Source of the DNA: Deltaproteobacteria bacterium
Lineage (GTDB): Bacteria; Desulfobacterota; Desulfobacteria; Desulfobacterales; ETH-SRB1
Assembly (NCBI GenBank): GCA_030611115.1
Contig: JAUWQK010000094.1
Location: 1-6,188, forward strand
DNA length: 6,188 nt
Reading direction: 5' to 3'
The first letter of the stretch is position 1. Every line of letters starts with the position of its first letter. The notes below the pieces were generated by a model. It worked only from the letters and a program-made list of their open reading frames with translations. It was not told the origin of the DNA and made no database searches. Below are positions 1 to 5,503 of the stretch, one piece after another. Position numbers and translations under genes: made by a program.

Positions 1-969
1 AATGCACAGGAGTCAATTAAAGGTTCCTATTCAATACTTTTACTCACAGAAGACGGTATTTATGCTGCAAGAGATAGATTAGGAAGAACTCCTGTTGTGA
101 TTGGCAAGAAAGAAGGGGCTTATGCAGTATCTTCAGAAACATGTGCATTGCCTAATCTTGGTTTTGAAATTGATAAATATCTTGGCCCCGGCGAAATTGT
201 TTTTATGACAGCGGATGGCTATGAACAGCGAAGAAAGCCGGGCGATAAAATGCAGATCTGTGCTTTTCTATGGGTTTATTATGGTTATCCTGCATCAAGC
301 TATGAAGACATTAATGTTGAATCTGTCAGGTACAGATGCGGTTGCGCTCTTGCCAAGAATGATGATGTTGAGATTGATTTTGTTGCAGGAATTCCGGATT
401 CAGGGATAGGGCACGGAATAGGGTATGCTAATGAAAAGAAAATTCCGTACGCGAGGCCTTTTGTTAAATATACTCCTACATGGCCGAGAAGTTTTATGCC
501 GCAGAGTCAAAGTATAAGAGATCTTGTTGCAAAGATGAAGTTGATTCCGGTCAAAACTTTGATTGACGGTAAAAAGATGCTATTTTGTGATGACTCAATT
601 GTAAGGGGTACGCAGTTAAAGGATAATGTCCAGATATTATATGACTATGGAGCTTTGGAAGTTCACATGCGGATTGCATGCCCTGCCTTGATTTATCCCT
701 GTGAGTTTCTGAATTTTTCCACATCACGATCCACATTGGATCTTGCAGGAAGAAAAGCTATAATGAAGCTTGAAAGCAGTGAAGATAACTCAATAGATGA
801 ATATGCAATTGCAGGAACGGAAAAAAATCATGCAATGATTGAAAGAATAAAGCAGCAGTTAAAACTTACTTCTTTAAAATATCAGAAAATTGAAGACCTC
901 ATAGAGGCGATTGGTCTCCCAAAAGATAAATTATGTACTCATTGCTGGGATGGGACCGGTTATTTCTGA
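1..969 (+). CDS. purF: Amidophosphoribosyltransferase (PurF family), 3' part only
   Basis: The frame is open from base 1 to the TGA at 967-969, giving 322 residues with no start; the GTG at 97 is internal. PurF transfers ammonia from glutamine to PRPP to make 5-phosphoribosylamine, the first step of purine synthesis in the cytoplasm. The fragment opens in the C-terminal part of the glutaminase domain (GSYSILLL, then AARDRLGRTP and SSETCA). It continues through the phosphoribosyltransferase domain: GIPDSGIGHGIGYA, a QSQSIRDLVAKMKL stretch matching the usual PSQ..R..KMKL region, and the PRPP-binding loop DDSIVRGT at 589-612. Cysteines in QICAF, YPCEF and the terminal CTHCW sit where PurF iron-sulfur ligands normally lie. 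Differences from textbook PurF are WVYYGYP, the KYTPTWPRSF loop and the short CTHCWDGTGYF end, so a divergent branch or paralogue is possible. The catalytic N-terminal cysteine is outside the window. Confidence 0.88.
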   Translation, partial: NAQESIKGSYSILLLTEDGIYAARDRLGRTPVVIGKKEGAYAVSSETCALPNLGFEIDKYLGPGEIVFMTADGYEQRRKPGDKMQICAFLWVYYGYPASSYEDINVESVRYRCGCALAKNDDVEIDFVAGIPDSGIGHGIGYANEKKIPYARPFVKYTPTWPRSFMPQSQSIRDLVAKMKLIPVKTLIDGKKMLFCDDSIVRGTQLKDNVQILYDYGALEVHMRIACPALIYPCEFLNFSTSRSTLDLAGRKAIMKLESSEDNSIDEYAIAGTEKNHAMIERIKQQLKLTSLKYQKIEDLIEAIGLPKDKLCTHCWDGTGYF

Positions 970-1070
970 TACATTAAACAGAAATTTACAAACCCGTTTT
1001 TAACTGACTTAAGAGTCCATAGTTCTTTCTAACCCCATGAATTTTAAAGAAATATCCTATTGGCCGAACC
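970..1070. other. Intergenic spacer after purF, no feature recognised
   Basis: This AT-rich stretch separates the purF stop from the palindromic repeat. I see no convincing stem followed by a U-tract, so no terminator is called. A TTG at 1060 opens a longer frame into the next gene, but that extension runs through the repeat and is not believed. Confidence 0.5.
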
Positions 1071-1139
1071 GTCATTCCCGCGAAGGCGGGAATCCAGCGA
1101 AATCAATGGGTTATGGATTCCTGCCTTCGCAGGAATGAC
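1071..1139. repeat. Paired palindromic repeat, ATTCCC...GGGAAT type
   Basis: Two 26-bp arms (1071-1096 and 1114-1139) are inverted copies of each other with two mismatches, separated by 17 bp. Each arm is itself a near-palindrome: ATTCCCGCGAAGGCGGGAAT on the left, and the left-hand C/G pair changed to T/A on the right. The two differences are compensatory within the arm, so the small stem of each arm is kept. The layout resembles dispersed REP/dRS3-like elements found in many proteobacteria, whose chance translation gives the familiar PSFPRRRES...WIPAFAGMT peptide. It lies 40 bp upstream of the start of the cysteine-rich gene. It could act as a folded RNA in that leader or be a neutral repeat. 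Confidence 0.85.
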
Positions 1140-1166
1140 AGAACTTTGGACTGAGCAGTTACCTAT

Positions 1167-1173
1167 AAAGGAG
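1167..1173 (+). promoter_or_regulatory. Ribosome binding site that fixes the start at 1180
   Basis: AAAGGAG ends 6 bases before the ATG at 1180. This well-spaced site supports the 1180 start over the in-frame TTG at 1060, whose first 40 codons would be translated repeat DNA. Confidence 0.75.
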
Positions 1174-1179
1174 TTTTTA

Positions 1180-1602
1180 ATGAAAAGCGGTATAACAGGA
1201 ATGATTCATGTACTTGAATTTGAGTGTCAGGCCCCTTTGAAATTTTATGAACATTGTAAAAAGTGCCCGCGTTTTGACGATAATTGTCCTGATTTATCCT
1301 TAGGCGTAGAAATTCTGAGAAGAAAAAAGAAAATTGATTATTGTGGTGAATTCCTATCAGAAGAATATGTGGATGTTAAGGTTTTTAATTGCCAGGCCCC
1401 TCTTAACTATTTTGAAAAGACACGAAAGAAATGCAGTCATCATGGCCGTTGTCGTGAGGAAGGACTTCTGCTTGCCCTGTTAAATGGCAACAAAATATTA
1501 GACTACTCACAAAAAACAGCAATTCAATTCCCAGGCATTAAACGACGCAGCAAAAAAATGGCTTCACCTGAAGTCGTGGAAAAGAAAAGAGCTGTTTCCT
1601 GA
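1180..1602 (+). CDS. Small cysteine-rich protein with an internal duplication, unknown function
   Basis: This 140-residue protein is not recognised as a named family. It holds two copies of one motif, at about residues 16-54 and 71-109. Both read CQAPL, two residues with at least one aromatic, Y/F-E, a basic KKC or KC, another cysteine 6-7 residues on, a hydrophobic helix-like stretch, and a basic I-(L)-DY ending. Copy 1 carries C16, C26, C29 and C36; copy 2 carries C71, C85 and C91; C55 lies between them. The cysteine spacing suggests metal binding or disulfides, but the exact ligands are unclear and copy 2 lacks the counterpart of C26. There is no signal peptide or membrane segment, and the C-terminus is strongly basic (KRRSKKM, EKKR). 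A strong ribosome binding site supports the ATG. The gene converges on the HoxU-like gene, and its neighbours do not reveal its role. Confidence 0.72.
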   Translation: MKSGITGMIHVLEFECQAPLKFYEHCKKCPRFDDNCPDLSLGVEILRRKKKIDYCGEFLSEEYVDVKVFNCQAPLNYFEKTRKKCSHHGRCREEGLLLALLNGNKILDYSQKTAIQFPGIKRRSKKMASPEVVEKKRAVS

Positions 1603-1611
1603 TTTTTAGCT

Positions 1612-1625
1612 GTTTACGGTTCACG
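1612..1625. repeat. Family-A heptamer repeat, 2 units, reverse orientation
   Basis: Two head-to-tail units, GTTTACG and GTTCACG, are the reverse complement of the YGTNAAC unit. They begin ten bases after the stop of the cysteine-rich gene and form an inverted pair with the array at 1725-1745. Confidence 0.65.
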
Positions 1626-1724
1626 GTTTTTTAAAATGAATTTTTTTGATTATAACGGATTTCGGGGAGGAAATCCTTGCCACCCTTCGCCTCCCCAAAA
1701 TCCGTTATAATCAAAAATTTTTAC

Positions 1725-1745
1725 TGTAAACTGTTAACTGTAAAC
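1725..1745. repeat. Family-A heptamer repeat, 3 units
   Basis: The units are TGTAAAC, TGTTAAC and TGTAAAC. The array ends 21 bases before the stop codon of the HoxU-like gene (on the complementary strand), so it lies in the 3' flank of the operon. Confidence 0.7.
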
Positions 1746-1766
1746 GGCTACAGCTACAGCACTTTT

Positions 1767-2471
1767 TCAATTGTTGCGAAATTCAGCAATAACAAGTCTC
1801 ATGTCTTCAAAAAACTCTTTTTCTATTGGACATGTTTCGCACTGAAATTCATTAATACAAGGATTTAAGGAATGTTGCCCCATTTTCATAGTGCGCATTT
1901 GTGGTATTTTTTTATCGGGCACCATTTCAATACAGCCGGTAGGGCATATATAAGTGCATGAACCGCAACCAATACAAACATCAGATGCTACCTTGAACGG
2001 CGTAGCCACCTCACGGTCAATGCCACGGCTTACAAGGCCTATCGCACTGACGCCCACAACCTCTTCACAAAAACGTACACAAAGACCGCACAGAATACAT
2101 TCGGTAGAATCTTGTTTCTTGAACCTGGATGATTTAATACCCATCTGCTTTGCCATAGCATGAAGGCTCGATACATCAGGGCACCTTGCAAGAAGCAATT
2201 CAATAATCATCCTTCTGATATGTCTGAGTTTTGCTGTATCAGTAAAAACTTCCATGCCGCCTTCGACTGGAAAATTACATGCGGTCACAAGTCTTCGCTG
2301 CTTATTAAGAACAATTTCAACCATGCAAAGACGGCATGCTCCATAAGGCTTGAGGGCTTCATGATAGCATAGCGTCGGGATAACGACTCCTGCTTTTTTT
2401 GCTGCATCAATTATAGGAGCTCCACCGTCAATCTGCACCATTTGTCCATCAATTGTTATTGGGACTTTCAC
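1767..2471 (-). CDS. NuoG/HoxU-like iron-sulfur subunit of an NAD(H)-linked oxidoreductase
   Basis: This 234-residue protein has a plant-type [2Fe-2S] domain followed by two ferredoxin-type [4Fe-4S] sites. The first cluster is carried by C35, C46, C49 and C65. The others are C125-x2-C128-x2-C131-x3-C135 and C166-x2-C169-x2-C172-x3-C176. This matches the N-terminal third of NuoG and stand-alone relatives such as HoxU and the small NuoG-like protein of Bam clusters. It would pass electrons between the NuoF-like flavin subunit and a catalytic partner in the cytoplasm. The His/Cys ligand set of the NuoG N5 cluster is not present; that region reads LLARCPDVSS with one cysteine. An extra C205-x5-C211-x2-C214-P motif near the C-terminus is not part of the standard layout. 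The GTG start is supported by TAGGAG eight bases upstream. It is the last gene of the minus-strand set, 211 bp after the NuoF-like gene. Confidence 0.85.
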   Translation of the reverse strand: MKVPITIDGQMVQIDGGAPIIDAAKKAGVVIPTLCYHEALKPYGACRLCMVEIVLNKQRRLVTACNFPVEGGMEVFTDTAKLRHIRRMIIELLLARCPDVSSLHAMAKQMGIKSSRFKKQDSTECILCGLCVRFCEEVVGVSAIGLVSRGIDREVATPFKVASDVCIGCGSCTYICPTGCIEMVPDKKIPQMRTMKMGQHSLNPCINEFQCETCPIEKEFFEDMRLVIAEFRNN

Positions 2472-2477
2472 TCACCT

Positions 2478-2484
2478 GTCTCCT
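2478..2484 (-). promoter_or_regulatory. Ribosome binding site for the GTG-started HoxU-like gene
   Basis: On the minus strand TAGGAGA precedes the GTG at 2471 with about an eight-base spacer. This supports a non-ATG start. Family-A repeat DNA begins immediately upstream of it. Confidence 0.65.
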
Positions 2485-2488
2485 AACA

Positions 2489-2516
2489 GTTCACGGTTGT
2501 CGGTTTACAGTTAACA
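2489..2516. repeat. Family-A heptamer repeat, 4 units, reverse orientation
   Basis: Units on the plus strand are GTTCACG, GTTGTCG, GTTTACA and GTTAACA; the second is degenerate. With the array at 2536-2563 it forms an imperfect hairpin in which 2486-2498 pairs with 2547-2559 over 13 bp and 2503-2508 pairs with 2537-2542. The stem lies just upstream of the HoxU-like ribosome binding site and would be in its transcript. Confidence 0.8.
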
Positions 2517-2535
2517 GTTTTATGTTTTGAACAGC

Positions 2536-2563
2536 CGTAAACTGTGAACCGTGAACTGTAAAC
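2536..2563. repeat. Family-A heptamer repeat, 4 units
   Basis: Units are CGTAAAC, TGTGAAC, CGTGAAC and TGTAAAC, without gaps. The array is preceded by TTTATGTTTTGA at 2519-2530; the same 12 bases precede the next array at 2629-2640. Confidence 0.82.
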
Positions 2564-2645
2564 CTTCTATACACGAAATATAAACCTAAATTGAGTTTTC
2601 ACAACTGAGCCTCTTGCTTTCATCTATATTTATGTTTTGATCAAC

Positions 2646-2673
2646 CGTTAACTGTAAACTGTAAACCGTGAAC
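2646..2673. repeat. Family-A heptamer repeat, 4 units
   Basis: Units are CGTTAAC, TGTAAAC, TGTAAAC and CGTGAAC. The array starts exactly 110 bp after the previous one and carries the same 12-base leader, so the two look like copies of one segment. It ends ten bases before the stop codon of the NuoF-like gene. The DNA between the two arrays (2565-2628) holds nothing I recognise. Confidence 0.82.
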
Positions 2674-2682
2674 GGTTACTAT

Positions 2683-4536
2683 CTATATCACTATAACAGC
2701 CTGTCTTTTACATGAATTATAACAGATTCCGCATTTAATACATTTTGCTGTATCTATTTTGTGTGGTTTTTTCTTTTCACCTGAAATCGCTTTCTCAGGG
2801 CATCTAACCTTGCATAGCGTACAACCGTTGCATAATGTTTCGTCAATCATGTATTCAAAAAGATTCTTACAAACACCAGCCGGACATTTTTTATCATAAA
2901 TATGAGCAACATATTCATCATGAAAATAACGCAGAGTACTTAGAACAGGATTGGGCGCAGTTGCGCCAAGACCGCACAAAGAAGTCAAAATCATAAAATG
3001 GCCAAGTTCGGTAAGAGCCTCAATATCTCCTTTTTCTCCCTTGCCTTCGCAAATATTCGTCAAAATATGATGCATCTGTTTCAAGCCTTCCCTGCATGGA
3101 ACGCATTTGCCGCACGATTCAAACAACAAAAAGTTAAGAAAATATCTGGCTATATCCACCATGCATGATGTTTCGTCCATAACGATCATGCCACCAGAGC
3201 CCATAATTGCCCCGGCTTCTCTAAGGCTGTCGTAATCAACCGGCATGTCTATCTTGCTGATTGGAATACAACCTCCGGAAGGGCCACCTGTTTGAACCGC
3301 CTTAAATTGTCTATTTTTTCTAATCCCCCCTCCTATATCAAAGATTATTTCTCTAAGGGTCGTTCCCATCTCAACTTCTACCAAACCTGTATTTCTTACC
3401 TTTCCGACCAGAGAAAAAATTTTGGTTCCCTTGCTTCCTGTGGTTCCAATATCAGAATACCAATCAGCGCCCTTTAAAATAATCTGCGTTATGTTCCCAA
3501 AAGTTTCCACGTTATTTATAATTGTAGGTTTTCCCCATAATCCCTCAAAAGCAGGGTAAGGAGGTCTTGACCGTGGTGTGCCGCTCTTGCCCTCAATTGA
3601 AATTATAAGTGCTGTCTCTTCACCACACACAAAGGCACCGGCTCCTTTATTTATTGATATATTGAAATCAAATCCAGTGCCCATTATATTGTTTCCCAGC
3701 AGACCATATTCTTCGGCCTTCTGTATAGCAATTGATAAATGCTCAATTGCTATTGGATATTCTTCCCTTACATAAAGAAATCCCTGGCTTGCACCTATGG
3801 CATAAGCAGATATTATCATGCCTTCAATAATACGATGCGGATCACCTTCCATCAGGCTGCGGTCCATAAAAGCTCCGGGATCACCTTCGTCACCATTGGC
3901 AATGATATACTTTATATCACTTGGGGCAGCACTGCATATCCTCCATTTAAGACCTGTCGGAAATCCACCCCCTCCCCTTCCCCGCAGGTCCGAGGCAACT
4001 ACTGTTTCCACTATTTCTGCCGGAGTCATAGCACTTATGGCTTTACACAAAGCAGAATATCCATCTGCTGCAATATAGTCTTCAATATCAGTTGGGTCTA
4101 TCTTGCCGCTGTTATAAGATATATACTTTTTCTGTTTTTTATATAAAGGAAGCTCTTGTTCTGTTTTTGTATATTCCTTTGTTCCGGCGTCTTTCCACAG
4201 AAGCCGCTTAACAATATTGCCTTTTAAAATTGTCTCAAAAACTATATCCGCTATATCTTCGGATGTAACTTGACGATAGAAAATATTTGCCGGTTCTATC
4301 ACCATAATGGGACCCATTTCACAAAAGCCATGGCATCCGGTTCTTTTAATTTCTACCTTTTCCTGAAGACCTTGATTATTTAACTCATCCTCCAAAGCAG
4401 AAATAACCTTGATCGATTTTTTTGCCCTGCATCCAGTGCTGAGACACGTCCTGATAGTAATTTTCTCCGGGTCTCTTTGCTTAAGAATGGATTTCCTTAA
4501 ATCTTCAAGATCTGATATGGTTTTAATTTGTTTCAA
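2683..4536 (-). CDS. nuoF: NuoF-like NADH-binding FMN/iron-sulfur subunit (HydB/HndC/BamH type)
   Basis: This 617-residue protein has the extended layout seen in bifurcating hydrogenase, NAD-linked formate dehydrogenase and Bam complexes; complex I NuoF is shorter. Domains in order: a thioredoxin-like [2Fe-2S] domain (C31-x4-C36, C68-x3-C72); the flavin/NADH domain with GRGGGGFPTGLKW (186-198), NGDEGDPGAFMDR (214-226) and GAGAFVCGEETAL; the N3-type [4Fe-4S] site C475-x2-C478-x2-C481 with C521; and two C-terminal ferredoxin [4Fe-4S] sites (C569/572/575/579 and C599/602/605/609). It should exchange electrons with NAD(H) through FMN and act as the hub of the complex. The start is TTG, four bases after the NuoE-like stop, with GGAGAG inside the last NuoE-like codons as the likely ribosome binding site; no ATG lies near. 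The tight junction suggests coupled translation with the NuoE-like gene. Confidence 0.93.
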   Translation of the reverse strand: MKQIKTISDLEDLRKSILKQRDPEKITIRTCLSTGCRAKKSIKVISALEDELNNQGLQEKVEIKRTGCHGFCEMGPIMVIEPANIFYRQVTSEDIADIVFETILKGNIVKRLLWKDAGTKEYTKTEQELPLYKKQKKYISYNSGKIDPTDIEDYIAADGYSALCKAISAMTPAEIVETVVASDLRGRGGGGFPTGLKWRICSAAPSDIKYIIANGDEGDPGAFMDRSLMEGDPHRIIEGMIISAYAIGASQGFLYVREEYPIAIEHLSIAIQKAEEYGLLGNNIMGTGFDFNISINKGAGAFVCGEETALIISIEGKSGTPRSRPPYPAFEGLWGKPTIINNVETFGNITQIILKGADWYSDIGTTGSKGTKIFSLVGKVRNTGLVEVEMGTTLREIIFDIGGGIRKNRQFKAVQTGGPSGGCIPISKIDMPVDYDSLREAGAIMGSGGMIVMDETSCMVDIARYFLNFLLFESCGKCVPCREGLKQMHHILTNICEGKGEKGDIEALTELGHFMILTSLCGLGATAPNPVLSTLRYFHDEYVAHIYDKKCPAGVCKNLFEYMIDETLCNGCTLCKVRCPEKAISGEKKKPHKIDTAKCIKCGICYNSCKRQAVIVI

Positions 4537-4540
4537 CCCG

Positions 4541-5008
4541 CTATCTCTCCGGTTCTGAAAGTCTATGGGATAAAATTTTTTCTATCTTCCCGGGATTAAC
4601 TGCATCATAGTAATCTTCGTCAATTACCATCACGGAAGCCAGGGCACATGCCCCCAGGCAGTTAACAGTCTCAAGAGAAAACATACGATCATCTGTAGTT
4701 TCCCCTTCTTGAATATTTATTGTCCTTTGAATTTGCTCCAGATTTTTCACAGCACCACCAAGATGACATGCTGTCCCACTGCAAACCCTGATTGTATGAC
4801 GTCCCCTGGGTGTTAAGCTGAAGGTCTTGTAAAATGTGGCAATGTCAAAAATCCTTGTAAGCTTCAGTTCCATCTTTTCGGAAATATAACGAAGAGTATC
4901 TTCGGGAAGATAATTTTCAATACCCTGAACATCCTGCATAATACTGATTATTGCCGAATGCTTGTATTCATGTTCTTCTAAAATTCTGTCAACTTTTTCA
5001 ATATTCAT
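4541..5008 (-). CDS. nuoE: NuoE-like [2Fe-2S] thioredoxin-fold subunit
   Basis: This 155-residue protein has the usual length for the 24-kDa/NuoE family (NuoE, HydC, HndA, BamG). The N-terminal helical part includes the family motif DIATFYKTFSL (residues 55-65). The [2Fe-2S] ligands are C76 and C81 in CSGTACHLGG, and C117 and C121 in CLGACALASV. In known complexes the subunit docks on the NuoF-like protein and holds a cluster close to the FMN. The ATG at 5008 is preceded by AAGG with a seven-base spacer. It overlaps no neighbour and is followed four bases later by the NuoF-like start, so these two genes form one translation unit. A 490-bp repeat-filled gap separates it from the HdrC-like gene upstream. 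Whether transcription crosses that gap cannot be told from the sequence. Confidence 0.92.
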   Translation of the reverse strand: MNIEKVDRILEEHEYKHSAIISIMQDVQGIENYLPEDTLRYISEKMELKLTRIFDIATFYKTFSLTPRGRHTIRVCSGTACHLGGAVKNLEQIQRTINIQEGETTDDRMFSLETVNCLGACALASVMVIDEDYYDAVNPGKIEKILSHRLSEPER

Positions 5009-5023
5009 ATATAAACCTTAAGC

Positions 5024-5030
5024 TGTGAAC
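5024..5030. repeat. Single family-A unit, left flank of the inserted element
   Basis: TGTGAAC, preceded by C, directly abuts the left terminal inverted repeat. The same eight bases, CTGTGAAC, occur at 5475-5482 on the other side. It can be read as a target-site duplication or as a split family-A array. Confidence 0.6.
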
Positions 5031-5083
5031 GGGTGCAATACAAAAAAGTGACAGAACTTAACGCCCTTCAGGCGAACTTAAAA

Positions 5084-5125
5084 GATGAACGTCGAACATC
5101 GAACGCCCAACATCGAATTTTGAAT
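5084..5125. repeat. Family-B heptamer array, 6 units
   Basis: Six contiguous 7-bp units start GATGAAC, GTCGAAC, ATCGAAC; the last ones are degenerate (ATCGAAT, TTTGAAT). It is the left half of an inverted pair with 5173-5214, giving a potential long hairpin around the segment 5126-5172. Confidence 0.8.
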
Positions 5126-5172
5126 AAGGTATTCTGCCAATTTATAAACCGGCGGAGCGAAGCGATTTCATC

Positions 5173-5214
5173 ATTCGATGTTCGACGTTGGATGTTCGAT
5201 GTTCGACGTTCAAA
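5173..5214. repeat. Family-B heptamer array, 6 units, inverted
   Basis: Six contiguous units on the plus strand include ATTCGAT, GTTCGAC and GTTGGAT. They are the reverse complement of the family at 5084-5125, with the same number of units. Confidence 0.8.
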
Positions 5215-5297
5215 AAAATTCACCTATATCCTATCATACCGAATTCATTAGGCATAAAATGGAAATTCCTATACTATTAAATTATATCAAGTAATCA

Positions 5298-5339
5298 ATG
5301 TCGAATGTCGAACAAGGAATGTCGAATTACGAAGGAAGG
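5298..5339. repeat. Family-B variant heptamer array, 6 units
   Basis: The array begins with two ATGTCGA units, then ACAAGGA, a third ATGTCGA, ATTACGA and AGGAAGG. The core TCGAA/TCGA is shared with the first pair, but the leading bases differ (ATG rather than RTC). It is inverted relative to 5371-5412. Confidence 0.72.
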
Positions 5340-5370
5340 TACTTAATAATTTTAAAAAAAACATCCACAC

Positions 5371-5412
5371 TTCGATATTCAATATTCCCTGTTCGACATT
5401 CATCATTCAATT
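5371..5412. repeat. Family-B variant heptamer array, 6 units, inverted
   Basis: Six units of the form TTCNNNN run TTCGATA, TTCAATA, TTCCCTG and onward, ending just before the right-hand stem-loop. They pair imperfectly with 5298-5339 around a short AT-rich loop. Confidence 0.7.
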
Positions 5413-5475
5413 GGTGCTTCTTGGCACCGAAATGGTCACGTTTTGTTCTATGTCACTTTTTTGTATCGCACCCAC

Positions 5476-5503
5476 TGTGAACCGTAAACCGTAAACTGTT
5501 AAC
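5476..5503. repeat. Family-A heptamer array, 4 units, overlapping the HdrC-like stop codon
   Basis: Units are TGTGAAC, CGTAAAC, CGTAAAC and TGTTAAC. The last unit contains the complement of the TAA stop of the HdrC-like gene (5499-5501), so the repeat array and the 3' end of the coding region overlap. The last codons before the stop (encoding NG) also look repeat-derived. Confidence 0.8.

Larger units (their letters stand above)
1607..1752. terminator. Long nested hairpin between convergent genes, possible terminator
   Basis: The inner arms 1643-1670 and 1690-1717 pair almost perfectly over about 28 bp with one internal mismatch, around a 19-base loop. The stem reads TTGATTATAACGGATTT on the left, with a GGGGAGG/CCTCCCC block next to the loop. 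On the plus strand the right arm is followed by a T-run (1718-1722), as in an intrinsic terminator for the cysteine-rich gene. The outer flanks (about 1609-1626 and 1727-1750) are family-A heptamers in inverted orientation and extend the fold. Its position between two converging genes suits transcription stopping. The unusual length and perfect stem could equally mark a small palindromic repeat element, so the terminator role is an inference. Confidence 0.55.
5031..5473. mobile_element. MITE-like element with terminal inverted repeats, no transposase
   Basis: The 23-bp ends 5031-5053 and 5451-5473 are inverted copies matching at 22 of 23 positions; each begins GGGTGC and contains ATACAAAAAAGTGACA read inward. 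An 8-bp direct repeat, CTGTGAAC, lies at 5023-5030 and 5475-5482, with one extra A on the right side. Just inside each end is a small stem-loop: CGCC/GGCG at 5062-5074 and GGTGC/GCACC at 5413-5428. The interior holds two inverted pairs of heptamer arrays and an AT-rich middle (5215-5297) with nothing recognisable. The open frames inside read through repeats and look non-coding. This fits a non-autonomous element mobilised by an enzyme elsewhere. It fills the 490-bp gap between the HdrC-like and NuoE-like genes. Movement itself is inferred from the ends only. Confidence 0.62.

Noticed and set aside
1677..1868. 63-residue open frame after the hairpin
   Set aside because: It crosses the hairpin arm and the family-A array and then runs antisense to the HoxU-like gene.
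3739..4146. 135-residue open frame opposite the NuoF-like gene
   Set aside because: It lies wholly antisense to strongly conserved NuoF coding sequence and shows no domain of its own.
1767..5008. Respiratory complex I operon
   Set aside because: No membrane or other Nuo subunits are present, the NuoF-like protein has extra ferredoxin domains at both ends, and the NuoG-like protein is only 234 residues.
5033..5251. 72-residue open frame on the plus strand
   Set aside because: It starts inside the terminal inverted repeat and runs through both family-B arrays; its repetitive composition is explained by the repeats and it has no good ribosome binding site.
5084..5412. CRISPR array
   Set aside because: The repeat units are 7 bp with no unique spacers, the arrays come as inverted pairs and no cas gene is present.
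5298..5480. 60-residue open frame on the plus strand
   Set aside because: It is a translation of the second pair of heptamer arrays and the right terminal inverted repeat.
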